In this document: in pieces, positions 24,268-36,268 of the stretch | Layout of the letters: each line of letters opens with the position of its first letter | Position numbering within the stretch: position 1 is the first letter of the stretch | Assembly: GCA_028671895.1 (NCBI GenBank) | Contig: CM053796.1 | Coordinates: 30,316,860 to 30,380,859 of the forward strand | DNA: 64,000 nt | Reading direction: 5' to 3' | Source of the DNA: Oenanthe sinensis | Taxonomy: Eukaryota > Streptophyta > Magnoliopsida > Apiales > Apiaceae | Notes under the pieces: generated by a model | Told to the model about the DNA's origin: nothing | The model's input: the letters and a program-made list of their open reading frames with translations, nothing else | The model's database searches: none | Program-made: the position numbers and the translations under genes

Positions 24268-26432
24268 GAACATAAGTATCATAGAGTCCTCATCAAACAT
24301 TACATCTCTACTAATTATGAACTTAAAATCATCAACAGACCAGAGACGATAACCTTTCACACTTGTTGCATACCCTATGAATATAGCCTTCTTGGCCTTC
24401 ACATCAAGTTTTCCTTCGTCAACATGATAGTAGGCTGTGCACCAAAAAATTCTAAGTCTTTCAAAATCTGCATGTTTTCCAGACCATATCATATAAGGTA
24501 AATCTTCATCTAGAGATGCATGAGGTGATCGATTGAAAATATTGCGAGCCGTAGCAATTGACTCTGCCCACCATTCTCTCCCTAAACCAGCATAGGATCG
24601 CATAGACATTGACTTTTCTCTCAATATGCGATTCAGTCTTTCCGCAACCCCATTCTACTGTGGTATTTTCCTAACTGTTCAGTGCCTAACAATGCCTTCC
24701 TGGTCACAATATTCCTTGAAAGCACCATTTGTATACTCTGTACCGTTATCAGATCGTAGTGATTTCAATTTATTACCAATTCTTTTCTCAACCATTATTT
24801 TCCACTTCTTGAATGTGTTGAATACATCATTCTTATGTTTCATAAAATAAACCCAAACATACCTAGAATAATCATCAACAAAGGTGACAAAATACCTTGA
24901 ACCTCCCTTATAATTGACTATAGCTGGACCCCAAACATCTGTATGCACATAGTCTAATATACCACTGTTTCTATATTTACTTGACTTGAATTGAACCTGG
25001 TGTGCTTTACCGTACACGCAATGCTCGCAAAAGTCCATGCAAGCCTTTTTCAAGTTCTTCAACAAGCCATCATCACCAAGATAATTTAGACCTTTCTCTG
25101 ACATATGCCCAAGCCACTTATGCCATAACCGAGTACATTCACATGGGTCTCCACCACTACTAGTTGTTGCAAACAGCTGCACTATCAGTCACCATGGTAC
25201 CCAAAAGAACATAGAGATTCTCGTGACGAATACCTTTCATCACTACCAAAGAACTACGAATAAGTTTCATTTCACTATTCATGTAATAATTTTACACTCA
25301 CCGAAATCCAAAGCACTAACATAAATTAGGTTCTTCTTCAATTTAGGGACTTGCCTCACATCTATCAATGTTCTTATCACTCCATCATGCATCTTAATCC
25401 TTATAGAACCAAGTACCACCATTTCACAAGAATGATTATCCCCCATCAATACGGTTCCACCTTGAATACTTCTATAAGTAGTAAACCATTTTTTGTTCGG
25501 ACACATATAATAAGGGCAACCAGAATCAAGAATCCACCTATTAGTGATTTCTCTTTCACAAGTGATAGAATAACAAGAATCACTGCCCCCTTCCTCTTAA
25601 GCATAACAAGCCTCTTGTTTCTCTTGAACTTTTCCAGTATTGTTTTTGTTGTTCTTTCAAGCTATCTTTTTGTTAGGACAGTTTGCTCTAAAATGCCCAG
25701 GCTCACCACACTTAAAACACTTCATCTCTGCAAGAGGTTTAGAATTTGACCTAGAATTTCCTCCCTTGCCATTTCCTCATTCATTGCTTCCATCTCTTAC
25801 AAACAACTCTTATGTCTGCTCCTTGTCACCACTAGTAATCATACTACTAGTTGCAATCTTCCAAAGATCATCCGCTAGAAGTGAAGTTCTAGTCTCTTCC
25901 ATTGTAAGAGTGTCACCCACAAACATCAATGTTTGTACAAGATTTTCATATGACTTCGGTAATGAAAGAAGTAAAAGAAGTGCTTGATCTTCGTCACCTA
26001 CCTCTACATCAATGTCCTTCAAATCTGATATGCACATATCAAACTTGTTGATGTACTCCCGGATAGATGACTTCCTCCATCTTGCAAGCATATAGTCTCG
26101 ACTTCAAATAGATCCGATTTGTTAGTCTTCGTCATGAAATTAGACTCCAACTTTGTCCAAACAGCAGCAGCCGTCTTCTCGCCATCAACCAAGAATGCAA
26201 CATCTCTCTCAAGACATAACATGATTGAAGCCCGTGCTTCGAGATCTAATTCTTCTCAGTCTTCATCTGACATATCATTGATTTTCTTTGCCTTACTCGA
26301 CAAAGCTTTGTGTAACTTTTGAGATATTAACAAAATTTTCATTTGCATCCTCCAATAGGAAAAATCATTCTTTCCATTGAATTTCTTAATCTCATACTTT
26401 CCAACTTTAACCGTACTGTTTGTAGAAGCCAT
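24268..26432 (-). pseudogene. Ty1/copia gag-protease-integrase fragment (element B)
   Basis: Reading right to left: gag starts at 26432 (MASTNSTVKVGKYEIKKFNG...DFSYWRMQM), followed by a UBN2-type gag with LARWRKSSIREYINKFD and LLLSLPKSYENLVQTL (26091-25810). A protease region at 25506-25279 has GGTVLMGDNHSCEMV and VPKLKKNLIYVSALD. The pre-integrase zinc finger LWHKWLGHMSEKGL...CEHC and the integrase core (HTDVWGPA, FVTFVDDYSRYVWVYFMK, LRSDNGTEYTN) lie at 25182-24679. After a stop where PQQNG is normal, GVAERLNRILREKSMSMRSY and the integrase C-terminal part run to 24268. Several frames are broken and the RT is absent: the element stops where element A's gag begins on the other strand. Confidence 0.93.
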
Positions 26433-26553
26433 ACCTAACTTGTTTCACACCCTGTCTCTCTCAGGAATTTCAGTGAACATCTTGTGTGTACTATACAAGA
26501 CACAACCTAGAATTACCTCAAATTGGAGCTTTACCACCCAAATCTAAACTCTA

Positions 26554-26567
26554 GCTCTGATACCAAT
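26554..26567 (-). other. Primer binding site of copia element B
   Basis: The minus strand reads ATTGGTATCAGAGC directly after the LTR end CTCAACA. TGGTATCAGAGC is the canonical plant copia site complementary to initiator tRNA-Met. Confidence 0.9.
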
Positions 26568-27057
26568 TGTTGAGTCTCAAGCTAGGGACAAACCGTGGCA
26601 CATCGGAATAACACCCGAAGAGGAAACTGTTATATTTAGACTCCTACCGAGTTCAGCCACCAAAAGTTATAAGTTTCAACACAAACAATAAATAAAGTAA
26701 TATGTAAAACGAGAAACACAAAGAAGTATTTTGTTGACAAGTGAAAGAGCTTTTTTCTTGTATATATTGATACGTGTATATTTTTTGTATGTATATAATA
26801 TATCACACCTCACATATACATATCTTAGAAACCATGGGTCTAGTCTAAGAATTAAGCCAAAAAATACATCTGGGCACCCTTGACCGAAAAGTAAACATAA
26901 TAAAGATGTTTCTAAGATATATATTTCTATTATATATCTTAATACATAAAAAATACATATGGTTTCTAATATATATCTTCGATATATATTAATTAACCCG
27001 TCACCGCGGTGACAAATCGCTGTCCAGCCCCGTAATAAACCAACCTTCTGGACCTCC
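26568..27057 (-). repeat. 5' LTR of copia element B (outer end uncertain)
   Basis: The inner border is fixed by TGTTGAGTCTC next to the primer site. The outer border cannot be fixed because the partner LTR is missing; the given end is approximate. A 127-codon frame inside (26676-27059, minus) is low-complexity and is not taken as a gene. Confidence 0.65.
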
Positions 27058-29337
27058 AAATATGATCTCCACTATTCAGAATTTAGATATCAGAGTAATG
27101 AATATGTTGTCCAAAATTCAGGACGATCCGACTGTTGAAACACCGGCAATCGCAAAAATAAGGCAATTGACTCAACCAGAAAAATTCCTATGAATTTTTC
27201 CTATTAACACCAAAAACTAGTCCAACCATTCTATCTCACATATATTACATATTGCATTAACAAGTTGACATACATAATGTTTGATAAAAATCATTGCATT
27301 TTAGGTACGATGAAATCGTGACACTTATAACTGCTTCAAGTACTTGCTGAGCCATCACCTTATGTTACCATACATAGAGGATGCGATGTGAATAGTTTAT
27401 AAATATAAATGCAAAAAAAAATCATATATACTACTTGTGAAGGAATGTTGTTATGATGATACTGTTAGTAACTAATTATATGGCATTTTGGAGAAACTAT
27501 TGTATTACTTTACACTAAATATAGTTTAGTGGTGCTATTTAAATGTCATTGATTTGATAATAGAGGGGGCATAAAGGTTAACCAAAATCAAATTGTCAGA
27601 ATTGACATGACATCAATGCTAAAAAGAATTGACGTTTTCGTATTAGAAAGTCAAGTGACTCAAGTCTATTAATTATGCTCCCATCGTAAAGAATTTGAGA
27701 ACCAAGATGCACACGGTGATCACAACAAGATCGAAGTGTCATCTTAACGAGCAAGATGATAAAGATGAAATCAAATATAATAATGGCTAGCTAGTTGAAA
27801 AGAAAAAGCTTGATAAATGTCTAGATAACCGAGGTTTAAAATTTTAATATAAACAAAATTTTCTTTATTCAACTTAAAAACTCATCATAATCTCAAAAAT
27901 GAGGTTCATGTTTTACAACAGGAAATCACAATTAAATATATATTCAAGTGTTTGTGAAACTTAACTTCTATTTCATACCGTTGTTATCTCATATATAGAA
28001 AAAATATGTGATAAATTTTATTTTTTATTTTTAAATACTTGAAATTTTCTTATACCTTGGTTGTGAAATCGGTCGAAAGAATACTTTTAATGTTTTTTTT
28101 CTACTTTCTAAATGTTATAAAATTATAGATAATGTGTACTCTCCGACTTAAGAAGATGACACTATAAACAGTATGAATCCCCGATACATAGCATAGTTCA
28201 AGTGAATTCACTTAAAATCTGTATTGAATCATGACCGGACCGGGTATCATATTAGCAAATAAATGTATTCATGAGCTTAATGCGCGAAAAATGAGAAATT
28301 GCAATCCATTTCTTTGAAATCTCACGAGAATAATGTAATAGTGTATTCTAACCAATCATACTGTGTAAATCAATTTAATTGAAAATTTATTTTAATTTTA
28401 TTGTCCATTACTTCTCTGTAAAACTGTAATCAAAAGGCTATAAGACAAGGAGTAAAATCAAGAAATTTGGATAAATGTATAAAATCTTTTTTATGAGAAT
28501 TATAATTTCACTATCCAAGAACGAATGTTGTGATAGCATAAGAAATAACGACAATTAAAAAGTACTTAAATTGTAAGTAAATACATTAGAATTGCAAAAA
28601 GTAAAATTTACTATTTAACGGGAGCTTTAAAGTGACAAAAATAAAAAAAATTATAATGTTTATTTTGACTCTAGCCGGGACTTCAGCTGCCTTAGCCTCC
28701 CCTAGTTCCCCCTGATTAACACAATATGTATTTGGCATCTTTTTTATATATTATTTTAATTTTTGATGTCCGGAGGTCTTTCAGGGATTAGATCCAACCT
28801 GATTGGCCCCAAGTGGTTATGAAAATATATTGTTATCTTTAAAGTAACTTTTAATAGTAAAGCTACACTTAACGTACAGGAGCTAATGTAAAACACATGC
28901 TTTTTCAACTACGTATATGCCTCAAATAAGAATATTGTGTTAAAATCAGCCCGAATTAATAATATCAAACAAAAGATTTGTTTTCCAATTGATGAAGAAG
29001 CTCTTGATTACGATGACGAGTACTTTGATTTGGAGAGGAGGCGGTGGCTTACTAGAGTTATGAAAATTAGTGTTGGAAAATGTGGGTAGAAGCCTTATAT
29101 TGTCAAGTCATTTTGAGCCTAAGTTTGAATGTTTCTTGGGTGCGTGCGCACAACAAGTTATGATTGGAGTATGTTCTTCTTCGAGAGAGCTTTCCAACGC
29201 ATATTCAAGTATTCAAAATGATCAAGGAATGAATGAGATATGATTATCCAAAGTTGGTACCTTGAAAGTGAAAATCTGGAAATAAGAACTTGAATCCCAC
29301 ATTGAATTGGAAAATAGTTTTTCATGACTTTATATAG
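27058..29337. other. AT-rich intergenic region
   Basis: No gene supported. A short segment at 28990-29085 (+) reads DEEALDYDDEYFDLERRRWL in an otherwise AT-rich setting and ends in a stop soon after. It may be a small exon remnant of unknown origin. Confidence 0.4.
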
Positions 29338-29533
29338 ACCCCGTTTGGCGCAGCTTATAAGCTGAAAAAGTTGATATATATGTACTTTTTCTGAAAATAA
29401 GTAACTTATTTTCAAATTTGGAAATAAGATTTGGTCTTAAATTTCTAAAATAAATATTAATTTTCAAAAAAAAATATGAAAATATTTTTTTAAAAAAGTA
29501 ACTTATTACTTATAAGCTAAGTCAAACACCCTC
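29338..29533. mobile_element. hAT- or Tourist-like MITE
   Basis: The left end CCCCGTTTGGCGCAGCTTAT and right end (reverse complement GAGGGTGTTTGACTTAGC) are inverted repeats, with AGCTTATAAG on both arms. It shares AAGTAACTTATTTTC and AAAAGTAC with the element at 37195. The flanks TATATAG and ATAATAG suggest a short imperfect target duplication. Confidence 0.6.
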
Positions 29534-30061
29534 ATAATAGAACACTTATGTAGTGTTTAAGATGTGTTAGTATAGTATTGCTCCACCGCCCACGTGCGCG
29601 CAGAGGGGTGCAAATCATGGGATTTCGAGGACAAATTCGTGGCTTCACAAGCCTTCCGACTTTCCGCGTGGGCCACCTGCGGACACGAATGCAATAAAAT
29701 TTGAGGCGAATAAATCCGGATTGCTGCCAATGTGCTTTAGCTCAATATAATAATTCATTATTAATTAACGCGTGGTAATTTAGGAAATTGTGTAGCGCTC
29801 AAGTTTTCCCAGTCTATATATTCATCTTATTCGGTCTTAGGCTTATAAGTCAATCTTCTGCCCTAAACCTTAAACACAGTCGTCCTCTTTCCTGATCATA
29901 GTTTTCTTGATCTGTTCAAACTCAGTTCTGCACTGAACTCGAGACATCCTCTGTTTCTTATCCCTTCTCTTTAACAGTTTGCTTATTGTCATACACTACT
30001 CTGTTATTTGCATACACAATTACTTGTAATTTATTATTGTGTTTTTGGCAGATTGATTCAC
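29534..30061 (+). repeat. Copia LTR, copy 2 (internally deleted)
   Basis: It matches the LTR at 22779-23521 from TGTTAGTATAGTATTGCTCC through CCACGTGCGCGCAG, TTCGTGGCTTC and TTTTTGGCAGATTG. It is about 215 bp shorter because of internal deletions. It ends about five bases before a MYB-like exon on the opposite strand. No internal retrotransposon sequence is attached, so it may be a solo LTR. Confidence 0.85.
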
Positions 30062-30065
30062 AATT

Positions 30066-30262
30066 ACTTCTTTCATAATCTTGTAGTGTGGTGGATTCAC
30101 TGTTTTTCATCGTCTTCTGCTCGGCTAATTGCACTCGCATTAAGACATACCAATCATTTTTTACACAGTTTTCACTCCTTGGTAGAATCCTCTTTGCTAT
30201 TTCTGCCCATCTATTCCCAAGAATTTGATGAGCTTCCATAAACTCCTTCTTTCTTCTTTGTT
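30066..30262 (-). pseudogene. R2R3-MYB fragment (R3 repeat and following residues)
   Basis: The minus-strand frame reads EFMEAHQILGNRWAEIAKRI, then LPRSENCVKNDWYVLMRVQL and TMKNSESTTLQDYE. It is clearly related to the R3 repeat of the MYB gene at 45695, which reads MEAHQILGNKWAEIAKRI. There is a one-residue insertion (RILPRSEN against RIPGRSEN). Similarity continues to the bases corresponding to the IMKES codons of the main gene, then stops at the LTR. The R2 repeat is not present upstream. This is a dead paralogue, probably broken by the LTR insertion. Confidence 0.88.
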
Positions 30263-30474
30263 GTATGTACCAAGAACAACCCCCTAATTATTCTGAAAAG
30301 TTTAAAACTTCAACTTAGGTTATTGTTTAAAATAAATCAAGAATAATGAACAAGCGTTAGTGACCATACTTGTTGTCTTTAACAAATTAATATGAGCCAT
30401 AACATGCTTTTCTTTATTAACTTCTAATAAAAATTAATTTTACCATACATGTTTTGATCTTGTTGCTTTGAGCA

Positions 30475-30745
30475 TAAACTTTCATATTGCAAGATCAATC
30501 TTTCTTCGTCATCTTTTCCATGCGGTATCCAACGGGGGAGTATCAACTTGCCTTGATCCCTGTTATAACAAGTTTCTCTAATAGAGAAAAACGAGATTCA
30601 TTAAAATCTAGCTCTCTTAATTAAAAATTCATAAAAAATTAACAAGAAATTTTGTAAAATACCTGAATAGATCCGAATATTTGGGTGGAATCTTGAAATC
30701 CCCGATCATTTTATTTATCGTTTGCTTTTCTATGTATCAATCCTA
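30475..30745 (-). other. Possible exon pair of an unidentified gene
   Basis: On the minus strand MIGDFKIPPKYSDLF is followed by CAG|GTATTTTAC, about 100 bp of AT-rich intron-like DNA, then CTTGTTATAACAG|GG and a frame reading RDQGKLILPRWIPHGKDDEE then RLILQYESL. Base composition and splice-like borders suggest two real exons, but I do not recognise the family. It lies upstream of the MYB fragment on the same strand, with no sign that they form one gene. Confidence 0.3.
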
Positions 30746-31984
30746 GAGGAAATCGTAGTGAGCAAAAACATTAAAGCTATATACTAATAAAGTGCACTGA
30801 TAAATTTATTTAAATGGATCTCAAGAAAACTTTTAAATCGAAGTTGTGTTCATGTGTTTTCTGTTAGGAAAAAGAAGCTTGAATATCAGTGATGAGTGGT
30901 ATTAAAGAGGACAATGGCGGTCTTAACGAGGACAATAATTGTTTTTTTTTTTTGAGATAAGAATGAAATCATCACCTTGTTTTAATTTGACATATAATTA
31001 AATGTATATGTGTGTAGTTAAACTTTTGTGCGGCGCATTAGAAGGCTTTTTTCCGTTACACTTACTAGTACTGTAATTGATACATTTGGTTTCAAATTTT
31101 CGGTGATACATTTGATTTTGAAATTTACAGTATTTCTAAAAGTATATTAATATGTTCAAATATATTTTTTTAAATTATATTTTTTTGTAATTTAAATTTA
31201 AAATTTATCAGCTACTATAAAAATTATTGTTTTTCCTATTTATATATATATTCTAAAACTAAGTTAGACTTTGATTATTTTAATAACCAAAAAGCATTTA
31301 ATCAAATTTTATGATAAAAAAATTTTATCCTTAAAAAAATTTAAGAAATTGTATATATTTGAATCAGTTATATATACAGTACTATTTTTCAAATTTAATT
31401 ACTTTTAGAACAATTATATATATAGATTGATTATGATAGATATTCACACACGAAGTATACATATCCCGAATCCACACTCACCGAATACTCGGATACTTGA
31501 AGATAGGCGAATACTCACAATCCCAATTTTAATCTTTTGAGTTTTAATGTTTATCTTCGATTCAACAAAAAAAATAGGTCCTACTAACACTAGATACTTA
31601 TGTTATAGTTACGATTTATCTTTGAATTTTTTTCAATTTCATCTCAAACTATGTTTCTTAGCATATATATTGCACCTCTAATTTTCAAATTCGCTTCATG
31701 ATTGTCCAGATAAATAACTATTATAGAAAGAGATTGAATATAATATATACCAAATAATCGATCAGGAATACAAGTATATAAAAAGAAACACTGTTTTGTA
31801 TTAATATGATGAACTTGAAAGATATATCTTCAATCCTTTTAATGTTAACCTATTTCTGTGTTTATATAGACACGGTTACAAATCCAACTACAAAACAGAT
31901 AATAAAAAGAATAGGTTCAATAAGGTAATTTGACTTGTACTTGAATTCCTTCTTCACTATCCAAATCATATTCTGATTTGTTTG
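30746..31984. other. AT-rich region without recognised features
   Basis: I see no open frame with domain features, no transposon termini and no RNA gene in this stretch. Confidence 0.5.
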
Positions 31985-32165
31985 TTTCCTTTACAATCTC
32001 TGATAGTGAACTCTGTTGGTTGACATTCTCTGATAGAGCATTCTCTGTTAAAGTAAACTCTGATTGAGTATTCTCTAATAGAATAAACTCTGACCGACAG
32101 TTTTCTTATTCTCTCATGGCATCAGCAATCATAAACTCTGTTCTTGTATTCTCTGAGAGCATCAG
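31985..32165. repeat. Degenerate CTCTGATAGA / ACTCTGATTG minisatellite
   Basis: About seven imperfect units carrying CTCTGAT, CTCTGTT or CTCTGAG follow one another at 20-35 bp spacing. Short Ser/Glu-rich repeats of this kind occur in retrotransposon spacer regions, but no flanking coding frame supports that here. Confidence 0.5.
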
Positions 32166-32179
32166 TATTTATTTTTTAA

Positions 32180-32900
32180 TACTTCACTTTGCATCCATTT
32201 GACCTGATTTGCAGTGGTAAAATAGGGTGTGGGTTCCCACAGTAAAAAAAAATGTACCCCATAATTTTAAAATTTTGACAAAATGCACCTTAACTTAATA
32301 TTTTTTTAAAACAAGAATTAATATTTTAAAAATAACCATTGTAATATATATTAGCTAATATTTTTCTTTGTAAAAAAATGCCAAAAAATATAAATTTATT
32401 TAAAAATTTCCTTTTTAGAAGTAAATTCAAAAAATTGTTTGTTTATATTAAGCGTAATTTAATATGCGTACATAACTCATTAAATTAAAAGCAAGATATT
32501 TGGGATACAAAAATATTTTTTTGCGCATAATTTTGGTGGTATAAATAAAAGTTTAATATTTAAATTTTTATTGACAAAAAAATAAAAGTAATTAATTGAA
32601 CTATATGTTCAATACCCGTTGAAATATGTGCAAAAATGAAATGGATAAGTAATTTAAGACAAAGGGAGTATATATATTAATAAATATCCCTTAAAAATAT
32701 ATTAAATAAGATAACTTACAATTGGTTATTTCTAAAATATTAACATTTATTTAAAAAAAAGTGAAATATGAAGTTAAGGTACTGTACTTTGTCAGAATTT
32801 CAAAATTATGGGATGCATTTTGTTATAAACCATACTTGAATAAATCATTTCCTATTTTATCACTGATAATTTGGTCAAAAGGATGCAAATTGAAGGAAAT
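32180..32900. mobile_element. Long-TIR non-autonomous element
   Basis: The arms are inverted repeats over more than 100 bp. TTTGCATCCATTTGACC, CCCATAATTTTAAAATTTTG and CACCTTAACTT on the left (32187-32310) match the reverse complement of the right arm (32760-32888). Long terminal inverted repeats without coding content suggest a Mutator-like MITE. Exact ends and target duplication are not resolved. Confidence 0.7.
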
Positions 32901-34440
32901 TTGAAACCCAGAGGTGCAATATCCCATGAAACTTAGTTTGACACCAAGTTGAAAAAACGCTCAAATATAAGGGGTGCCAAATGCTATTTACTATATAGTT
33001 ATATTTTGAATTATGTGTTATTTATTTTCTACCACTGATTTTGTTCACTTATATAAATAAAACTAATTAATATATAAATTATATATGATAATAAGGAACA
33101 TGAGATTAATCACATGTAATTTTTCTGAGATGGTAAATAAAATGACTGTGTTTTGATAGTTACACAATCTTTTTAGATACTATTTTTATATACACAATCT
33201 TTTATAATATCAATTCATTTTATTACATATGTGAGAAAAGCTACCTGAGATGTATCCCAAATTCCTTATTCTCATTAAATATATACAACACATTACTTAT
33301 ATTTAACCATATTTTATTATGAAAATTTATATATTATTATCTAATTAATCAAAATAACTACCATAAGAAATGATAAAATGGATTTTGAGGTCAACCTCAG
33401 GTTACTTGACCGGGGGAAGTTTAGGAGAGATGGGGAGACCCATGATACTAGACTAGACGAAGTAGAACCACCTTTAACAATTTCTTGAGAATACAACAAA
33501 TGCATGTAAGCAAAAAATCTTGTCACTTATTTTTATGTATTTCGTTACCATTTATTTCAATTTGTTTATAAATGTGTAAATTAAGTAATTAGGAAGTTAA
33601 TAAAATAAATTCAAGTCAATCACTACCTCATAAAACTTTCTTGAGCACATTAGAAATATAGTATTATATAAAAATATGAAATTTAGTAGTTAACATCATA
33701 GTTGATAGAAAAGAAATTAATGAAAAGAAAGAAAAATATTCATCACATGTTATACTATTAGTAAAATTTATGAAAGAGGTTGGATACATAATTATACACA
33801 TGATAATAAAAACTAATAATAAGATGTTATATTAATTATATATTAAATTGCCTTTCATATTATAGTCAAATTTTCTTCAAATATTATAAGATGAGAGGTG
33901 ATGATTTATGTAAAATGATTTTTACAACGAAATAAAAACATATTATACCTCAATGGTTATGACTTTGAATTCTATCTATAAAGATGGTGATTGGATACTT
34001 TTAGCATTAATAAACGATTAATAGCATTTTTGTTATTTTTTTAAAATCAAAATAGAGGTATTTTGGTAATTTCAACACCATTATATTTATAATTTCTACC
34101 CATTATGTTGCCGTTTAATATATTGTAGTAGATTCTCTAATACAAAAATAATATTTAAGTTTTTGATGATGTTATAAAAGATCGTTTTCAATCCTCTGTC
34201 TGTTGTCAAGATCGAATCTAAGATAATATTTAATCATTTTCCTCATAACTTGAGATTTTTCAAGAGCTTATAATTTAATATGATATCAAAGCCTAAGGTT
34301 GGGAGAGATTTTTAATTCCATCATACCCATAATATTTTTATTATCTTATTATCCTAAAAATGGTGTTCTATTGATGCCCTCTTAACCGACAAATGAGTTT
34401 TTGGGTGGGGATGAGTATTAATTACGACAACATGTAACTT
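32901..34440. other. AT-rich region without recognised features
   Basis: Nothing gene-like or transposon-like could be supported. Confidence 0.5.
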
Positions 34441-34459
34441 AAAATAATAATAATATATA

Positions 34460-34507
<48 letters not shown>

Positions 34508-34534
34508 CAATGACAAATCATGTTAGTGGAACTT

Positions 34535-34579
<45 letters not shown>

Positions 34580-34580
34580 C
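34441..34580. repeat. (AAT)n microsatellite, two tracts
   Basis: Two AAT/TAA trinucleotide runs, about 60 bp at 34462-34505 and about 40 bp at 34538-34578, are separated by a short unique spacer. Such runs are highly length-variable between individuals. Confidence 0.97.
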
Positions 34581-35565
34581 TAGAGAGGAACTTGTAAATT
34601 TTTATTTCCTGTTATTCTTGGAGTCTTCAGTTTAGAGAGTGTACAACAGGATAAACGCTAACAGAGGTAGCGTGGAGCCAACAAAACTTGAGGTGTTTAC
34701 ATATTCAGCAAGAATCTTTGGATCATTAAATGGCTGTTTTTCAGAATAGAAGTTACTTCAAATCCCAAGTGATCATGCGCTCTTTAACATGCCAGAAGTA
34801 ATACCATGTATGTTATTTGTTCTCAGTAAGTTTGTTGAAAGGGGGTTGAATACAAACTTAAAGATTTTTTGTGAAATTAAAATCTTTAAATTAGTATTCA
34901 ATATTCTTGAACTTTAAACAACAGTCTAACTATTTTAAACTACTTGTGCTTGAAGAACATATAGTAAGTACTTAAAAAAAACTTAGAACAAGAATATTAA
35001 AAATTATTAGTGGGTTATTTGATCCACTAGTCAATATATTACTCTAGTGATTTACGTCTAAAAATCCAACTTCAGTTTTGCAAGGTGGAAATATAGTTGT
35101 TCTTACAAATGACTTGAAAGCACTTGAACAAAATAATTATATCCATGAAAATAAAACTTTTAATACTACTTTTGACAATACTGTCACACTTGTTTATATA
35201 ATGCAAGTGTGTTTATAGAAATTCTAGTCAACAGTATAATACAAAATATTCCAAAACTAGAATTCTGCTCTTTCTGTCTTTCTTTTTTGCATTGTGCAAT
35301 TCGTTGAATATTTTTACCCTTGCATTTTCTTAAAAAAGACAGTTCCTTTTAGAGTATTCACAGTCAAAGACAAATATGACGGTCTTCAAATGTTATCTTT
35401 AGTCTACAAGATTCCTGACACTTTGTCTTCATGTTTAGTCATTATCAATTGATATTTTGATGTTAGGCATATCAACGAATATATCTTTGTATCCATCTTT
35501 TGATCTTTGTTGCATCCATCGATTGATAGTATGAATCATTGATTGATATTTGGTTGTCAATCGTT
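34581..35565. other. Non-coding region before the CACTA-like end
   Basis: I see no gene. The stretch 35440-35560 has several GATTGAT and TTGTC repeats of no clear origin. Confidence 0.45.
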
Positions 35566-35831
35566 CACTACACCATAAGTGCACATATGCAACATTTTTT
35601 GTTGTTGCATTATATCCAAAATGATGTTGCCTCAGATCAGAAATTGAAAAAGGCAACACTTTTTGGGTGTTGCATCTACGTCCCTTGCCTTTGACCCATA
35701 ATGCAACACTTTTGTTATATAATGCAACACAGAGAAATGCATTGCATTAGTCATGTAAGCAACAACAGAAGAACAAAAATGCAACAAGAATTGGTGTTGC
35801 CTTAGAGGTAAAGCCATAACTAAATCAGGGC

Positions 35832-35945
35832 CCACAAATGCCACGTCAGCAGTGGGTCTCACAATGTCACGTCAGCAGTGGGTCCCACTAGTGCCACGTC
35901 AGTTGTGGATCCCACTAGTGCCACGTCAGTAGTGGGTCCCAAATG
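35832..35945. repeat. About 30-bp minisatellite, four units
   Basis: The unit TGCCACGTCAGYAGTGGG followed by TCCCACTAG repeats four times with small changes. It lies within the subterminal region of the CACTA-like element. Confidence 0.85.
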
Positions 35946-36268
35946 TCATATGCAACATTTTTATGGTGCATAATGCAACACTACTATTAACTTTTTAGCA
36001 ACACTAAATTTTACGAATGCAACACTAAATTTTACGAATGCAACACTAAACTATTATATTCAGTAACACTATTAACTCATAATACAACACCATAAAAATA
36101 AAAATGCAACACCATAAAAACAAAAATGCAACACTTTAGTTAAATTTTTTGAAATAGCTGCTTTTTTCATACATCAATTCCATTATCAAATTCACCAAAT
36201 TCTAATAACAAATCTAAAGTTCACCAAAAGTGCATAATCCACCAAATCTAAAACTTTCAACAAAAGAC

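Noticed and set aside
24259..25987. Several plus-strand frames of 74-132 codons
   Set aside because: All lie antisense to the minus-strand copia integrase, protease and gag of element B.
26676..27059. 127-codon minus-strand frame
   Set aside because: It overlaps the presumed LTR of copia element B and is a low-complexity Ile/Tyr-rich translation of AT-rich DNA.
35570..36160. Regularly recurring ATGCAACAC, considered as a CRISPR-like array
   Set aside because: Units are short, occur in both orientations, have no constant spacers and lie in a plant genome; this is CACTA subterminal structure.
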